Below are positions 9,918 through 19,159 of a stretch of 64,000 nucleotides of DNA, one piece after another (within the stretch, counting starts at the first letter, position 1; each line of letters starts with the position of its first letter). A program made the translations under genes and the position numbers. The DNA is from Olleya sp. Hel_I_94 (lineage in GTDB: Bacteria; Bacteroidota; Bacteroidia; Flavobacteriales; Flavobacteriaceae): positions 253,001-317,000 of the forward strand of contig NZ_VISI01000002.1 in NCBI RefSeq assembly GCF_007827365.1. The letters run 5' to 3'. The notes beneath the pieces are model-generated. The model saw nothing but the letters and a program-made list of their open reading frames with translations, searched no databases and had not been told where the DNA came from.

Positions 9918-10403
9918 TTATTCAAATTCAATTAACAATTCACCTTTGTCTACAGTACTTCCCTTTGTTCCTGTCACAGACTTTATAACACCATCTCTAG
10001 GTGATACAATGCTGTTTTCCATTTTCATGGCTTCAAGGATAAGTAATGGTGTATCTACAGTAACTTCGTCTCCTGGTTTAACCATTATATCCAAGATTAA
10101 TCCTGGCATTGGCGCTTTTATATTATCAATAACTTTGGAAGCACCAACCTCAAATCCCATTGCTTTTATTAAAGCATCCAATTGGTCTTCGATTTGAACG
10201 CTATAAAGGTTATTATTAACTTTTACGGAGTACGATTTTTTAAGAAAATCACTATCTGTGATTTCGACTTTAAAAGGTTTGTTATTGTCTAAAAGATGAA
10301 ATGTATTCTGTTTAACTTCAACAGAATCAATGCTTTTTATAACATCTGAGTCTATTTCAAATTGATTAAGACCATTTGTTTTTACATTAAATTTTTGGCT
10401 CAT
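9918..10403 (-). CDS. Biotin carboxyl carrier protein of acyl-CoA carboxylase
   Basis: A 161-residue carrier that shuttles carboxybiotin between the two enzyme subunits. The C-terminal biotinyl domain (about 92-161) has the biotinylation motif LEAMKMENSIVSPRDG, with the target lysine at about residue 127, preceded by the flexible proline-rich IKAPMPGLI. The N-terminal 80 residues resemble the extension found in carriers of propionyl-CoA carboxylase type rather than AccB. It is the first gene of the operon, with 141 bp to the divergent gene at 10545. A TAATTTTA sequence just upstream of the start could be a variant -7 box. Confidence 0.9.
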   Translation of the reverse strand: MSQKFNVKTNGLNQFEIDSDVIKSIDSVEVKQNTFHLLDNNKPFKVEITDSDFLKKSYSVKVNNNLYSVQIEDQLDALIKAMGFEVGASKVIDNIKAPMPGLILDIMVKPGDEVTVDTPLLILEAMKMENSIVSPRDGVIKSVTGTKGSTVDKGELLIEFE

Positions 10404-10544
10404 TTTGTCTAAAATTATGAGGCATAAAGATAAGTAACTATAACGTTTTAGTAAAACAGAAATACAATATATTATTCTTTAATAGTTAACAATTACATCC
10501 ATTAGGTTTATTTTTACGTACTTAAGTTATATACTTCATAGATT

Positions 10545-12020
10545 ATGAAAATAAAATTACTTCTTTTATTATGCTTATTATTTCAGGTTGGTAACGCTCA
10601 AGACTTGTCCTTAGGATATAGTGCAAACGACTTAGCACAACATCCAATGCAAGATTTGGCTAAACCAGGTTATTTACAATCTGCAGCAGACCCATCTTTT
10701 CCAGCAACCCAAATACGACGTATTACTAATGCAGGAACAGGTAATTCTATTAAGCCTATGTATAGCACAATACAAGCTTGGAATGCAGATGAAAGTTTAA
10801 TGATAGTTTATGGTGGAGGAAATCACCAATTATTAAATGGTCAAGATTATACCTTTATAAGAAACCTAACAGATGTCAATCCCGATGATATCGAGACTAT
10901 TTTTTGGTCGTTTTTAAATCCAGATATATTCTTTTATATGGACGATGCTACGGATGATTTGATTAGTTACAATGTGCAAACCCAAGTAAAAACAGTATTG
11001 GTTAATATTAGAACAATTAGTAGTTGTGTTTCTAGTGACGGTTTAACAGGAGGTAACGATATCCAAATGATGTCTTGGGATGATGATGTATTTGCTTTTA
11101 GATGCGGAAATACTGCTGCATATTATTACAGAATCTCGACAGGAACGCTCACACAATTCAATCTGTCAGACGTTGCTTACACAGCTCCAATGCCTTTCCC
11201 TAGTGGTAATTTGTTTTTTCATAGAGGCGATGTTTATGATGCTAATGGTGATTTTGTTAGAAGTTTAAATATTGACGGTGTACAACATTCTTGCTTAGGA
11301 AAACTAAGTAATGGAGACGATGCCTATTACAATGTTAATTTTGAAGAAGGTGCAAATGGTGGTTGTCAAGGGACTTTAGTGGCGCACAATGCGACAACAG
11401 GAGACTGTTTTGCTGTTACAACTTATAGTGATTATGCATATCCAAAATCAGGAACGCACATATCGTCTTTAGCGCATAAAAATACTGAAGATGGTTGGGT
11501 TGCAGTTTCTTGTTTAGGTTTTCAGCGTGATGGCGTACAGATTTTAGATCAAGAATTATTTATCGCGAAGGTTAATGCGTTTGATGCAGATGTTTATAGA
11601 GTAGCTCATCACAGAAGTGATCCTGATGAGTTTGGATATTTTGCAGAACCACACGTTACAATTAGCCCAACAGGTACTAGATTATTATTTGGTAGTGATT
11701 GGAGTGGTACAGAAGACGGAGACTCTGTAGATAGTTATATAGCCGAATTAAATAGTTATACGCTATCAACTGCAGAGGTTGTAACGACTACTACATCAAT
11801 CGCTCTATTTCCAAATCCAGTTAATAACACACTACAATTACAGTCTGCTTTAAATAGAACCATACAATTCTCTATTACTGATATTACAGGAAAGCAAGTC
11901 CATAATGCTAGCTTTTATAACAATGCAACAATAGATGTTAGCGCCTTAGCTAATGGTTTATATTTTGTAACTTTTAATAATGAAAGTACTTTGGATGCAA
12001 TAAAATTTGTTAAGAAATAG
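10545..12020 (+). CDS. Secreted propeller-like protein with T9SS type A sorting domain
   Basis: A 491-residue exported protein with a signal peptide ending near residue 18 (GNAQ). The body has WD40/PD40-like blades with aromatic-rich strands, for example IWNADESL-type AWNADESLMIVYGGG and, near the end, PHVTISPTGTRLLFGSDWSG. The latter resembles the last blade of oligogalacturonate-lyase or TolB-like propellers. The C-terminal sequence FPNPVNNTLQLQ to DAIKFVKK is a T9SS sorting domain. An oligogalacturonate lyase (PL22)-type activity is only a weak possibility because I could not identify the family's catalytic histidines with confidence. The gene stands alone and its 3' end overlaps the convergent PrsW gene by 11 bp. 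Confidence 0.82.
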   Translation: MKIKLLLLLCLLFQVGNAQDLSLGYSANDLAQHPMQDLAKPGYLQSAADPSFPATQIRRITNAGTGNSIKPMYSTIQAWNADESLMIVYGGGNHQLLNGQDYTFIRNLTDVNPDDIETIFWSFLNPDIFFYMDDATDDLISYNVQTQVKTVLVNIRTISSCVSSDGLTGGNDIQMMSWDDDVFAFRCGNTAAYYYRISTGTLTQFNLSDVAYTAPMPFPSGNLFFHRGDVYDANGDFVRSLNIDGVQHSCLGKLSNGDDAYYNVNFEEGANGGCQGTLVAHNATTGDCFAVTTYSDYAYPKSGTHISSLAHKNTEDGWVAVSCLGFQRDGVQILDQELFIAKVNAFDADVYRVAHHRSDPDEFGYFAEPHVTISPTGTRLLFGSDWSGTEDGDSVDSYIAELNSYTLSTAEVVTTTTSIALFPNPVNNTLQLQSALNRTIQFSITDITGKQVHNASFYNNATIDVSALANGLYFVTFNNESTLDAIKFVKK

Positions 12021-12702
12021 AATTAAAATCGTCTTTAAAAACGGAACTATTTTGATGGTATCTAATGGCTTTTCTAGATAGGAAGATTCCGATAGCTAGA
12101 GATACAAAAGCACCAACCCAAATACCTGGGACAAAGTCTATAAATAAGAAAAAGTCGTAGGCACCATGAAATAAAATAGCAAAAAATAAGCCTAATAAGT
12201 TTAAGTATAGTTTGTTAGGTGCAAATTTTGCTTTACCCATAAAATAACCCATTAAAATACCAAAGGTAGCGTGAGCAGGCACTGCAGTAAAAGCTCTGGC
12301 AATTGCTGTTGCTGGTCCACTTTGCATGACGTACATGATGTTTTCGGTTGCTGCAAATCCCATGGACACCATCACTGCGTATACAATACCGTCAAAGGGT
12401 TCATTAAACTCTTTATGGCGTTGTGCAAAAAGTAAAACGATTAAAAATTTACTTAATTCTTCAGAAAAGCCAACAACAAAAAAGGCTTGTTTAAACTGTT
12501 CCCAAACACTTAGTTTATCTTCTAATGGCACAAGTATATTAAAAACAGAATAGAGTAGTGTAGTAATTATGATGCTAACAATAGCACCTAATAAAAACGA
12601 AATTATTAATAAGCGTTTAGGTTCTTTCTCGTACTTATCTTTTAGATAAATGTAAAATATAATGATAACAATTGGCGCTAAAGCCATTAATAGTAGTTGC
12701 AT
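12010..12702 (-). CDS. PrsW family intramembrane metalloprotease
   Basis: A 230-residue integral membrane protein with about eight hydrophobic segments. The PrsW signature motifs are present: EELSK (81-85), FAATENI with Glu120, H144 in PAHATFG, and HGAYD (179-183). In Bacillus, PrsW cleaves anti-sigma factors within the membrane; the target here is unknown. It is the second gene of a minus-strand pair, 9 bp after the Nudix hydrolase. Its 3' end overlaps the convergent T9SS gene by 11 bp. The related CPBP (CAAX protease) superfamily shares the EE and H motifs, but the overall arrangement fits PrsW best. Confidence 0.85.
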   Translation of the reverse strand: MQLLLMALAPIVIIIFYIYLKDKYEKEPKRLLIISFLLGAIVSIIITTLLYSVFNILVPLEDKLSVWEQFKQAFFVVGFSEELSKFLIVLLFAQRHKEFNEPFDGIVYAVMVSMGFAATENIMYVMQSGPATAIARAFTAVPAHATFGILMGYFMGKAKFAPNKLYLNLLGLFFAILFHGAYDFFLFIDFVPGIWVGAFVSLAIGIFLSRKAIRYHQNSSVFKDDFNSIS

Positions 12703-12711
12703 AGGTCTAAA

Positions 12712-13263
12712 TTATAATATTTTTTCAGAAATTTGGTTTAGCACGTTTACATAATAATCTTTATTGCTTGCAACAAAATGACCATTTTCTTTACTATTCT
12801 CTAGAAGCGATTTAAACTGAGAAATAGTGACTAGCTTAAGTGCTTCAACTTCTTCTAACTGCGGTTTTAGTGTAGATATTGGTACTGTTAAAGGGGTAAT
12901 ATATGTATGATGAAACTCGTAATCTTTTATTCCGTTAGGGTAATTTTGAAAGCACTTAAAAACACCAATTTTTTGTAAATCACAAGAGTTTATTTGTAAT
13001 CCAATTTCTTCCTTAATTTCTCTAATAGCACCAACCTCAATAGATTCTCCTGCATCAATATGTCCAGCAACAGATACATCCCAAAGTAAGGGATAGATTG
13101 CTTTTGAAGCAGCACGTTGCGCTAATAGTATTTGACCTTGGTTAGTATAAAACCAAATGTGTGCTGTATTGTGGTAAAGTCCTTTGTTATGAATCTCACT
13201 TTTTAAAGCAGATTGACCTGTGGGTTTACCATTTTTGGTGACTATATCTATTAACTCTTCCAT
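12712..13263 (-). CDS. Nudix hydrolase, IPP-isomerase-like
   Basis: A 183-residue cytoplasmic protein with a complete Nudix box, GHIDAGESIEVGAIREIKEEIGL, shown here as its two halves GHIDAGE and REIKEEIGL (G-x5-E-x7-REUxEExGU). The N-terminal sequence EELIDIVTKNGKPTGQSALKSE is typical of the Nudix subgroup related to isopentenyl-diphosphate isomerase and YfcD. The substrate cannot be read from the sequence; family members hydrolyse nucleoside diphosphates linked to another moiety. The gene precedes prsW by 9 bp and is preceded by the terminator of the M42 gene, so it probably has its own promoter. Confidence 0.87.
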   Translation of the reverse strand: MEELIDIVTKNGKPTGQSALKSEIHNKGLYHNTAHIWFYTNQGQILLAQRAASKAIYPLLWDVSVAGHIDAGESIEVGAIREIKEEIGLQINSCDLQKIGVFKCFQNYPNGIKDYEFHHTYITPLTVPISTLKPQLEEVEALKLVTISQFKSLLENSKENGHFVASNKDYYVNVLNQISEKIL

Positions 13264-13280
13264 AATTTATACGATTAAAA

Positions 13281-13305
13281 AAGCCTCTTTTAATAAAAGA
13301 GGCTT
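13281..13305 (-). terminator. Terminator of the M42 peptidase gene
   Basis: AAGCCTCTTTTA/TAAAAGAGGCTT hairpin. Read on the minus strand it is followed by a run of six T. It lies just after the M42 stop codon and before the Nudix start. Confidence 0.8.
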
Positions 13306-13343
13306 AATTATTAGTTGCTTATTAGCCAAGTTTGACTAAGCTA

Positions 13344-14432
13344 TTATTTAAAATAAGAAAATGTTTCGCCATCTTCAATTTTAAGTAATGTTTCATAAAT
13401 TAATTTAATTACGTTTTCTACATCATCTTGATGTACCATTTCTACAGTAGTATGCATGTAGCGTAATGGTAACGAGATTAATGCAGACGCAACACCACCA
13501 TTACTGTATGCAAACGCATCAGTATCAGTTCCAGTAGCTCTGCTTAAAGCAGCACGTTGGAATGGTATTTTATTATCATCTGCAGTGTCTGTAATTAAAT
13601 CACGTAATTTTTGTTGTACAGCAGGTGCGTAAGCAACAACAGGACCTTTACCAATTTCTACATGACCTTGTACTTTCATGTCAATCATTGGTGTTGTAGT
13701 ATCATGTGTTACATCTGTTACTATTGCTACGTTAGGCTTGATAGTTTCTGTTATCATTTGTGCACCACGTAAACCAATTTCTTCTTGAACAGAGTTAGTA
13801 ATGTAAAGTCCAAATGGTAACGTTTTTTTATTTTCTTTAAGTAAACGCGCGACTTCGGCAATCATAAAACCACCCATACGGTTATCTAAAGCACGACAAA
13901 CAAATTTGTCTCCATTTAAAATATGAAACTCATCTGGATAGGTAATAACACAGCCAACATGCACGCCCATTTTTTCTACCTCCTCTTTATCTTTTGCACC
14001 AACGTCTATTGTAATGTTGTTTGGTTTTGGAGCTTCTTCCTTAGCTTTATTACGTGTATGTATTGCAGGCCATCCAAAAACCCCTTTTACAATACCATTT
14101 TTAGTATGAATATTAACTATTTTACTAGGTGCAATTTGATGATCACTACCACCATTTCTTACTACATAAATTAATCCATTATCAGAAATATAGTTAACGT
14201 ACCAAGAGATTTCGTCAGCATGACCTTCAATTACCACTTTAAATTTTGCATCAGGATTTATAACTCCCACAGCAGTTCCGTAGGTGTCTGTAAAAAACGT
14301 GTCTACATAAGGTTTTAGGTAATCCATCCATATTTTTTGACCATCCCATTCGTAGCCAGTTGGTGATGCATTGTTTAAATATGTTTCTAAAAAGTCCATA
14401 GACTTTTTGTTTAGTATGCTTTTTGTTGCCAT
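13344..14432 (-). CDS. M42 family metallopeptidase (aminopeptidase/endoglucanase-like)
   Basis: A 362-residue cytoplasmic dinuclear-metal aminopeptidase. Expected ligands and catalytic residues are visible: H71 and D73 in EGHADE, D183 in ALDNRMGG, the catalytic Glu pair in NSVQEEIGLRGAQ (about 217-218), D240 in VTDVTHD and a late His in YMHTTVE. M42 enzymes (TET/FrvX/YsdC type) form large dodecamers that trim peptides. An alternative start at Met12 (MDFLETYLN) is possible and would give the more usual N terminus. The gene stands alone, with its own terminator at 13281 and a divergent neighbour at 14553. A TTATTTTAGAC sequence upstream may be a variant promoter. Confidence 0.9.
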   Translation of the reverse strand: MATKSILNKKSMDFLETYLNNASPTGYEWDGQKIWMDYLKPYVDTFFTDTYGTAVGVINPDAKFKVVIEGHADEISWYVNYISDNGLIYVVRNGGSDHQIAPSKIVNIHTKNGIVKGVFGWPAIHTRNKAKEEAPKPNNITIDVGAKDKEEVEKMGVHVGCVITYPDEFHILNGDKFVCRALDNRMGGFMIAEVARLLKENKKTLPFGLYITNSVQEEIGLRGAQMITETIKPNVAIVTDVTHDTTTPMIDMKVQGHVEIGKGPVVAYAPAVQQKLRDLITDTADDNKIPFQRAALSRATGTDTDAFAYSNGGVASALISLPLRYMHTTVEMVHQDDVENVIKLIYETLLKIEDGETFSYFK

Positions 14433-14552
14433 TTAATTTAATTTTTGTCTAAAATAACAATATTCACACTTATTTAATAGTTAGCAATACGTTAATTCTT
14501 AATTTTACAGTATAAGTTTCCGTTTTGGAATAGTTTTAGTAGTTATTTAATT

Positions 14553-15224
14553 ATGAAATACATCCTTTTTATATTATTATGCATACCTACTCTTCTTGTT
14601 GGACAAGAAGTTAATATTATAGAGCAAGACTCAACAGAAGTTGAGTATATTATAATAGAAGGTGATTCAATACCCCAAAAATCTATTTATTTAGACGAAG
14701 TAATGATTTTGGATAAGCTTTCATTTAAATCTAAAGAAGACAGAAGACGTTACCTTATTTTAGGTCGCAAAACTTTAAAAGTCTATCCTTATGCTAAGTT
14801 AGCAGCAGATAGGTTAAATGCTTTAAATACAAGATTGCAGTCTTTAGATAGAAAACGTGATAAGAAAAAGTATGCCAAAAAAGTTCAAAAATATATTGAA
14901 GAAGAGTTTTCTGAAGAGCTTAAAAAGTTAACACGAACAGAAGGTCAAATTTTAGTAAAACTAATACATAGACAAACTGGTAAAACGACTTTTGATTTAA
15001 TTAAAGAATTACGTAGCGGATGGAGAGCTTTTTGGTTTAATAGTACTGCTTATTTATTTAATATCTCATTAAAGCGCGAGTATGACCCAGAAAATGTAGA
15101 AGAGGATTATTTAATTGAAGATATATTAATACGCGCTTGGCAAAACGGTCAATTAAAATTAGTAAAATCACCTTTAGATTTTGAATATTTTAAGTTGAAT
15201 AATAAATGGTCAAAAACAGAATAA
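14553..15224 (+). CDS. DUF4294 domain-containing exported protein
   Basis: A 223-residue protein with a signal peptide (cleavage near residue 17, LLVGQ). The DUF4294 region covers about 45-210 and is highly charged and helical, with SKEDRRRYLILGRKTLKVYPYAK followed by a basic coil (DRKRDKKKYAKKVQ). The conserved FDLIKELRSGWRAFWFN motif is present. The family is restricted mostly to Bacteroidota and no function is established. The export signal suggests a periplasmic location. It is followed 10 bp later by the hemolysin III gene, implying one transcript. Confidence 0.83.
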   Translation: MKYILFILLCIPTLLVGQEVNIIEQDSTEVEYIIIEGDSIPQKSIYLDEVMILDKLSFKSKEDRRRYLILGRKTLKVYPYAKLAADRLNALNTRLQSLDRKRDKKKYAKKVQKYIEEEFSEELKKLTRTEGQILVKLIHRQTGKTTFDLIKELRSGWRAFWFNSTAYLFNISLKREYDPENVEEDYLIEDILIRAWQNGQLKLVKSPLDFEYFKLNNKWSKTE

Positions 15225-15234
15225 AATTTATAAA

Positions 15235-15861
15235 ATGCGAAAACAAACTCCTTTTGAAGAAAAGCTAAACGCACTGACACATAGTATTGGTGCTGCTTTT
15301 GGGATTGTAGCTTTAGTATTATTAATTGTTTTTGAAACCAAGAAAACTGAATTTAGTTTATTTAGTGTCGTGGTTTATGGACTATCCATAATAATCCTAT
15401 TTACAGCATCAACTTTATATCATATTATTACTGACGAAAAAAAGAAACACTATTTTAGAATTGTTGATCATGTTAGTATTTACTTATTAATAGCAGGAAC
15501 TTACACACCTGTTTTGCTAATTACTTTAGAGCAAAGTTTAGGTTGGATGCTGTTTTATATTGTTTGGGGAATCGCTGCTTTTGGAGTGGTATTAAAATTG
15601 TTTTTTACTGGACGCTTTAACACTTTTTCAACTTTACTGTACTTAGTAATGGGTTGGTTAGTGGTTTTTGATTTTTCAACACTATCTAGTTTAATGGATG
15701 CTAATGGTATTGTTTTACTTATGGCTGGAGGATTATCTTATACCGTAGGAATTGTTTTTTATGCTATTGAAAAAATACCTTATAATCATGTAATATGGCA
15801 TCTATTTGTGTTAGCTGGAGCTATTTGCCACTTTTTTATGGTGTTATTTTACGTCATTTAA
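15235..15861 (+). CDS. Hemolysin III (YqfA/TrhA) family integral membrane protein
   Basis: A 208-residue seven-helix membrane protein of the PAQR superfamily. Typical motifs are FEEKLNALTHSIGAAFG near the N terminus, STLYHI, the DHVSIYLLIAGTYTPV segment, and the final HLFVLAGAICHFFMV, which carries the metal-binding histidines of this superfamily. Despite the historic name, bacterial members such as TrhA are linked to membrane homeostasis and fatty-acid balance rather than proven toxin activity. It is the second gene of a two-gene operon with DUF4294 and converges on the AraC gene 29 bp away. Confidence 0.88.
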   Translation: MRKQTPFEEKLNALTHSIGAAFGIVALVLLIVFETKKTEFSLFSVVVYGLSIIILFTASTLYHIITDEKKKHYFRIVDHVSIYLLIAGTYTPVLLITLEQSLGWMLFYIVWGIAAFGVVLKLFFTGRFNTFSTLLYLVMGWLVVFDFSTLSSLMDANGIVLLMAGGLSYTVGIVFYAIEKIPYNHVIWHLFVLAGAICHFFMVLFYVI

Positions 15862-15890
15862 ACTTGTGATGTTAAAATATGTAACTTAAT

Positions 15891-16760
15891 TTAGTATTGC
15901 TTTTTAAAAGCCATAGGTGTTATGCCTGTTTTAGACTTAAAAAATTTAGAAAAATAAGCGTAATCAGAAAATTCTAAAGTATCTGCTATTTCAGCTAAGT
16001 TACTTTTAGAGTGTACAATTAGTCGTTTGGCTTCCAATAATAACCTCTCAGAAATTAATTGACTAGTGGTTTTATTTAAGGTTTGCTTGACCACTCGGTT
16101 AAGGTGTTTAGTTGTAATGTTTAGTTTATTAGCATAAAAATTAGGCAGTTTTTGCGTGTAAAAATATTGATTAATCAAGATTTCTAGCTGCTCTAAAATT
16201 TTAGAATAGCTAGATGTTATTAAGTTTTCAGGTTTTACATTTGCGGTGTATGCTCTAGTCAAATCAATGTAAATACTACTAATTAACGTAATTAGTTTTA
16301 ATTCTTTTAATAGATTATTACTAGAATACTCATTGTATAATACCTCAAATTTAGTGCTTAAATCTAAAGTTTGCTTTGCGTCTAATTTTAGTGTTGGTGG
16401 ATTTTGATAGGAGTAATAAAATGGAAAATTTTGCAATGCATGACTTAAAAAATTAAGATCATAAAAATCCTGTGTATGAAAAAAGATATAACCTTCCGGA
16501 TTAGTGTCAAACTTCCAAGCATGTGTTTGACCTGGTTTTAAAAAAAACACCTTACCAGGTAAAACACTATAACTATTAAAATCAATTTCATGCATTCCTG
16601 TTCCTTTAGTAAATAAGACACACAAATAAAAATTATGACTATGTGGTTTTGTTATCAAGTCTTTATTTATCTGTATATGATTTAAAAAATCATTAACATA
16701 CAGGTCATTAAAGGTTTTAATTTTTTTAAACTGATTTATTTTTAAAACAGGAATTTTCAT
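15891..16760 (-). CDS. AraC family transcriptional regulator
   Basis: A 289-residue regulator. The N-terminal cupin-like ligand-binding region (about 25-110) includes HSHNFYLCVLFTKGTGMHEIDF-type strands and the conserved FFLKPGQTHAW. The C-terminal AraC double HTH (about 190-289) ends with LAEIADTLEFSDYAYFSKFFK and KTGITPMAFKK. The effector is unknown. It diverges from the DUF983 gene at 16855, and the 94 bp between them may carry both promoters. Confidence 0.9.
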   Translation of the reverse strand: MKIPVLKINQFKKIKTFNDLYVNDFLNHIQINKDLITKPHSHNFYLCVLFTKGTGMHEIDFNSYSVLPGKVFFLKPGQTHAWKFDTNPEGYIFFHTQDFYDLNFLSHALQNFPFYYSYQNPPTLKLDAKQTLDLSTKFEVLYNEYSSNNLLKELKLITLISSIYIDLTRAYTANVKPENLITSSYSKILEQLEILINQYFYTQKLPNFYANKLNITTKHLNRVVKQTLNKTTSQLISERLLLEAKRLIVHSKSNLAEIADTLEFSDYAYFSKFFKSKTGITPMAFKKQY

Positions 16761-16825
16761 ATAAAATGTCTTAAAAGTACAAAAAATAGCGCTTTTATTA
16801 TAGGTTTAAATATATAACATATACT

Positions 16826-16833
16826 TAATTTTG
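16826..16833 (+). promoter_or_regulatory. Putative Bacteroidota -7 box for DUF983 gene
   Basis: TAATTTTG matches the TAnnTTTG consensus and lies 21 bp before the ATG at 16855. No clear -33 TTG is seen. Confidence 0.45.
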
Positions 16834-16854
16834 CGCTATAAATATGTAAGTTTT

Positions 16855-17235
16855 ATGAGTACCGTTTTAAATGTAATACAATGTAAATGTCCTAATTGTA
16901 AAAAAGGAAAAATGTTTAGCACTCGTGGTAATATATTGTTTTTTAAAATTCCTGAAATGAAAACTAGGTGTGAAGTATGTGATTTTAAATTTGAAAAAGA
17001 ACCAGGTTTTTTCTTTGGAGCTATGTTTGTTAGTTACGCACTTGCTGTAGGACAAATGATTATAAGTTTAGTTGTATTCTGGCACCTAATAGACTTTTCG
17101 CCATTAAAAGTCTTTTTAATAATAGCATTAATCACGTTATTATTAAGCACCTTAAATTATAAAATTTCTAGAGCTATTTGGGTTCATATATTTTATAAAA
17201 AACCTATAGAAAGTAAAATTAATAAGGTAGATTAA
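16855..17235 (+). CDS. DUF983 domain-containing membrane protein
   Basis: A 126-residue protein from the ATG at 16855; the TTG at 16831 lies inside the promoter-like box and is rejected. The N terminus has CKCPNCKKGKMF and a second CEVCDFKFE pair, a likely zinc ribbon. It is followed by EPGFFFGAMFVSYALAVGQM and a second hydrophobic segment (about 75-105), giving two membrane helices. DUF983 proteins have no established role. The gene stands alone; its stop codon overlaps that of the convergent DUF4268 gene by 4 bp (TTAA). Confidence 0.85.
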   Translation: MSTVLNVIQCKCPNCKKGKMFSTRGNILFFKIPEMKTRCEVCDFKFEKEPGFFFGAMFVSYALAVGQMIISLVVFWHLIDFSPLKVFLIIALITLLLSTLNYKISRAIWVHIFYKKPIESKINKVD

Positions 17236-17660
17236 CCTTCAATAACATCCTTATATTCTTCAAAAAAAGCTTCTAGAAGCGACATATGTGTATTAAAAAA
17301 CACCATAACTTCCTGCCATGTGTTTTTATTATGGATGGATACTTTATGACCTAAAGGCACATAAATACGTGATATTTCTTTACCATTATCTAATAAAAAT
17401 TCTTCATCATAAATAGCATCAGGTAAGTAATCGTCTATTAAAATAGACTTTAAAGCCATTAGTTTTTCCCAATAATTAATGCGGTTTTCTAAGTCGTCTT
17501 CTAAGTCAAGCGCTATCAAGGCTTTTTTATTATCAAAATAAAACTTTAAGCTTAAGCCTTTTAATTTAGTATTATATAAAATCCATTTTCTAGGAAATGA
17601 CTTCCCAAAACTGGTCCAAAATAGTTCTTTAATTTGTCTGGATTCTTCTTTAGAAAACAT
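17232..17660 (-). CDS. DUF4268 domain-containing protein
   Basis: A 142-residue cytoplasmic protein. The DUF4268 signature is visible: QIKELFWTSFGKSFP near the N terminus, then LKFYFDNKKALIALDLE and a final helical part (VMVFFNTHMSLLEAFFEEYKD). The domain also occurs fused to restriction-related proteins, but this stand-alone form has no assigned activity and no restriction genes lie nearby. It sits 74 bp downstream of the ZIP transporter on the same strand. Confidence 0.8.
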   Translation of the reverse strand: MFSKEESRQIKELFWTSFGKSFPRKWILYNTKLKGLSLKFYFDNKKALIALDLEDDLENRINYWEKLMALKSILIDDYLPDAIYDEEFLLDNGKEISRIYVPLGHKVSIHNKNTWQEVMVFFNTHMSLLEAFFEEYKDVIEG

Positions 17661-17734
17661 AATTTTAATACATTATTGGATGAAATCTTTCTTGATATGA
17701 TTTCAAATTTATAAAACAGAAAACCTCTATTATT

Positions 17735-18406
17735 TTAAATTAAATAAGCAATTACAATACCTAAAATAATGGTACTTAGTTTTGCTAAATTAAATTTATG
17801 ACCTTCGCTACTTTCAAATAAAATGGTAGTACTAATATGTAAAAATATACCAATAACTAAGGCAGAAACTTCGTAATAATAGTTTTCAAAAAACTGAAAT
17901 TGTGTTGATAAAAACACACCTAAAGGCGTCATTAAGGCAAACAATAATAAAAATAAAATAATTTTATTTCGACTTAAATTAGACGCTAAAAAAAAGGTTG
18001 ATAATATAATAGCAACAGGCAATTTGTGGATAATAATTCCGTAAATTAAGTGATCATGAGCTTCTATTGGAATGCCTTCTAAAACACTATGGATACTTAA
18101 ACTAATAAATAATAACCACGGAAACTCTACACTGTTTTTATTAATATGCACATGACCATGCTCTGCACCTTTAGAGAAAAATTCTAAAATTATTTGCAAC
18201 AAAATACCAATCATAATAAACAACCCAATAGGCTTGCCTTGACTATTATAAACTTCTGGTAAAAAATGAAATACAGTTATAGATAATAAAAAAGAACCAC
18301 TAAACGCTAGTAGTAATTTAAGATTACGGTTATGTTTTGGTTTAAAAATTAGGACAATTAAAAAGCCTAAAACAACAGCGATAATTGGTAATAAAAAATT
18401 TTTCAT
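17735..18406 (-). CDS. ZIP family metal transporter
   Basis: A 223-residue membrane protein with about seven to eight helices. The histidine-rich loop EHGHVHINKN precedes the signature helices HSVLEGIPIEAHD and IIHKLPVAIILS, whose His, Glu and Pro residues form the binuclear metal site of ZIP proteins. It probably imports zinc or another divalent metal across the inner membrane. It starts 8 bp after the stop of the methyltransferase gene, so the two are likely co-transcribed. No metal-regulator site was recognised. Confidence 0.87.
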   Translation of the reverse strand: MKNFLLPIIAVVLGFLIVLIFKPKHNRNLKLLLAFSGSFLLSITVFHFLPEVYNSQGKPIGLFIMIGILLQIILEFFSKGAEHGHVHINKNSVEFPWLLFISLSIHSVLEGIPIEAHDHLIYGIIIHKLPVAIILSTFFLASNLSRNKIILFLLLFALMTPLGVFLSTQFQFFENYYYEVSALVIGIFLHISTTILFESSEGHKFNLAKLSTIILGIVIAYLI

Positions 18407-18414
18407 GTCCTTAA

Positions 18415-19146
18415 TTATTTAAAAATCATGATTAAACGTTCGGACGTTTTTTTATGAAACTTACTAAGCTTATAATCTCCAAAAACATCTAATAAATAAA
18501 CACCAGCTTGCTCAAATAAAGCTTCAAAATCTACTAGACTAAACGCTTTAACACGTTCTTGAAATTGGTAGTCATCACCTTCAAAACTAAAGCTAATGTC
18601 TTTAATTATGTAGCCATTTTCCACACGTCTTTTTTGTAAAAAGTCAATCCCTTCAACCGTTTTAGTATTTTCAGGTACTAAGTTTTCAATAATATATTCG
18701 GTATTCATAAAGTCAATAACACCAAAACCAAAATCGTTTAAATTAGCTTTAATCGCTTTTATCGTTGCTAAATTATCAGATTCGTTTTCAAAATATCCAA
18801 AACTGGTAAATAAGTTAAACACAGCATCAAAAGTTTCGCCAAAAGGCTGGCACATATTATGTACCTTAAAGTGCAAGCTATCGTTTTCAAATTGTTTTGC
18901 ATAATTGATACTGTTTTCAGACAAATCTGCACCAACAACATCGTAGCCAATGGAGTTTAAATACACAGCATGACGACCTTTTCCACAAGCCAAATCTAAA
19001 ATTTTTCCTTGTTCCGGAATATTTAAATAATCCGTTAAATTAGACATAAAAGCCTCAGCTTCAGTATGATCTCTGTCTTTGTAAAGTATGTGGTAAAATG
19101 GACTATCAAACCAAGATGCGTACCATTTATTTTCGTTTTTATTCAT
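18415..19146 (-). CDS. Class I SAM-dependent methyltransferase
   Basis: A 243-residue protein. Motif I ILDLACGKGRHAVYL (about 50-64) binds S-adenosylmethionine, followed by acidic VVGADLSENSINYAK and AVFNLFTSFGYFE. The arrangement resembles small-molecule methyltransferases of the methyltransferase-25 type; the substrate cannot be inferred. It is the first gene of a pair with the ZIP transporter and is divergent from the THUMP methyltransferase at 19316. A GC-richer region with hairpins (19160-19222) lies in its 5' leader. Confidence 0.85.
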   Translation of the reverse strand: MNKNENKWYASWFDSPFYHILYKDRDHTEAEAFMSNLTDYLNIPEQGKILDLACGKGRHAVYLNSIGYDVVGADLSENSINYAKQFENDSLHFKVHNMCQPFGETFDAVFNLFTSFGYFENESDNLATIKAIKANLNDFGFGVIDFMNTEYIIENLVPENTKTVEGIDFLQKRRVENGYIIKDISFSFEGDDYQFQERVKAFSLVDFEALFEQAGVYLLDVFGDYKLSKFHKKTSERLIMIFK

Positions 19147-19159
19147 ATATTATTTTTGG

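Noticed and set aside
9877..10197. 106-residue plus-strand ORF antisense to the biotin carrier and biotin carboxylase genes
   Set aside because: It is a shadow of two strongly supported genes, with no domain or promoter.
17232..17660. DUF4268 gene as part of a restriction or defence locus
   Set aside because: No restriction, methylase-specificity or other defence gene is adjacent; neighbours are a metal transporter and DUF983.
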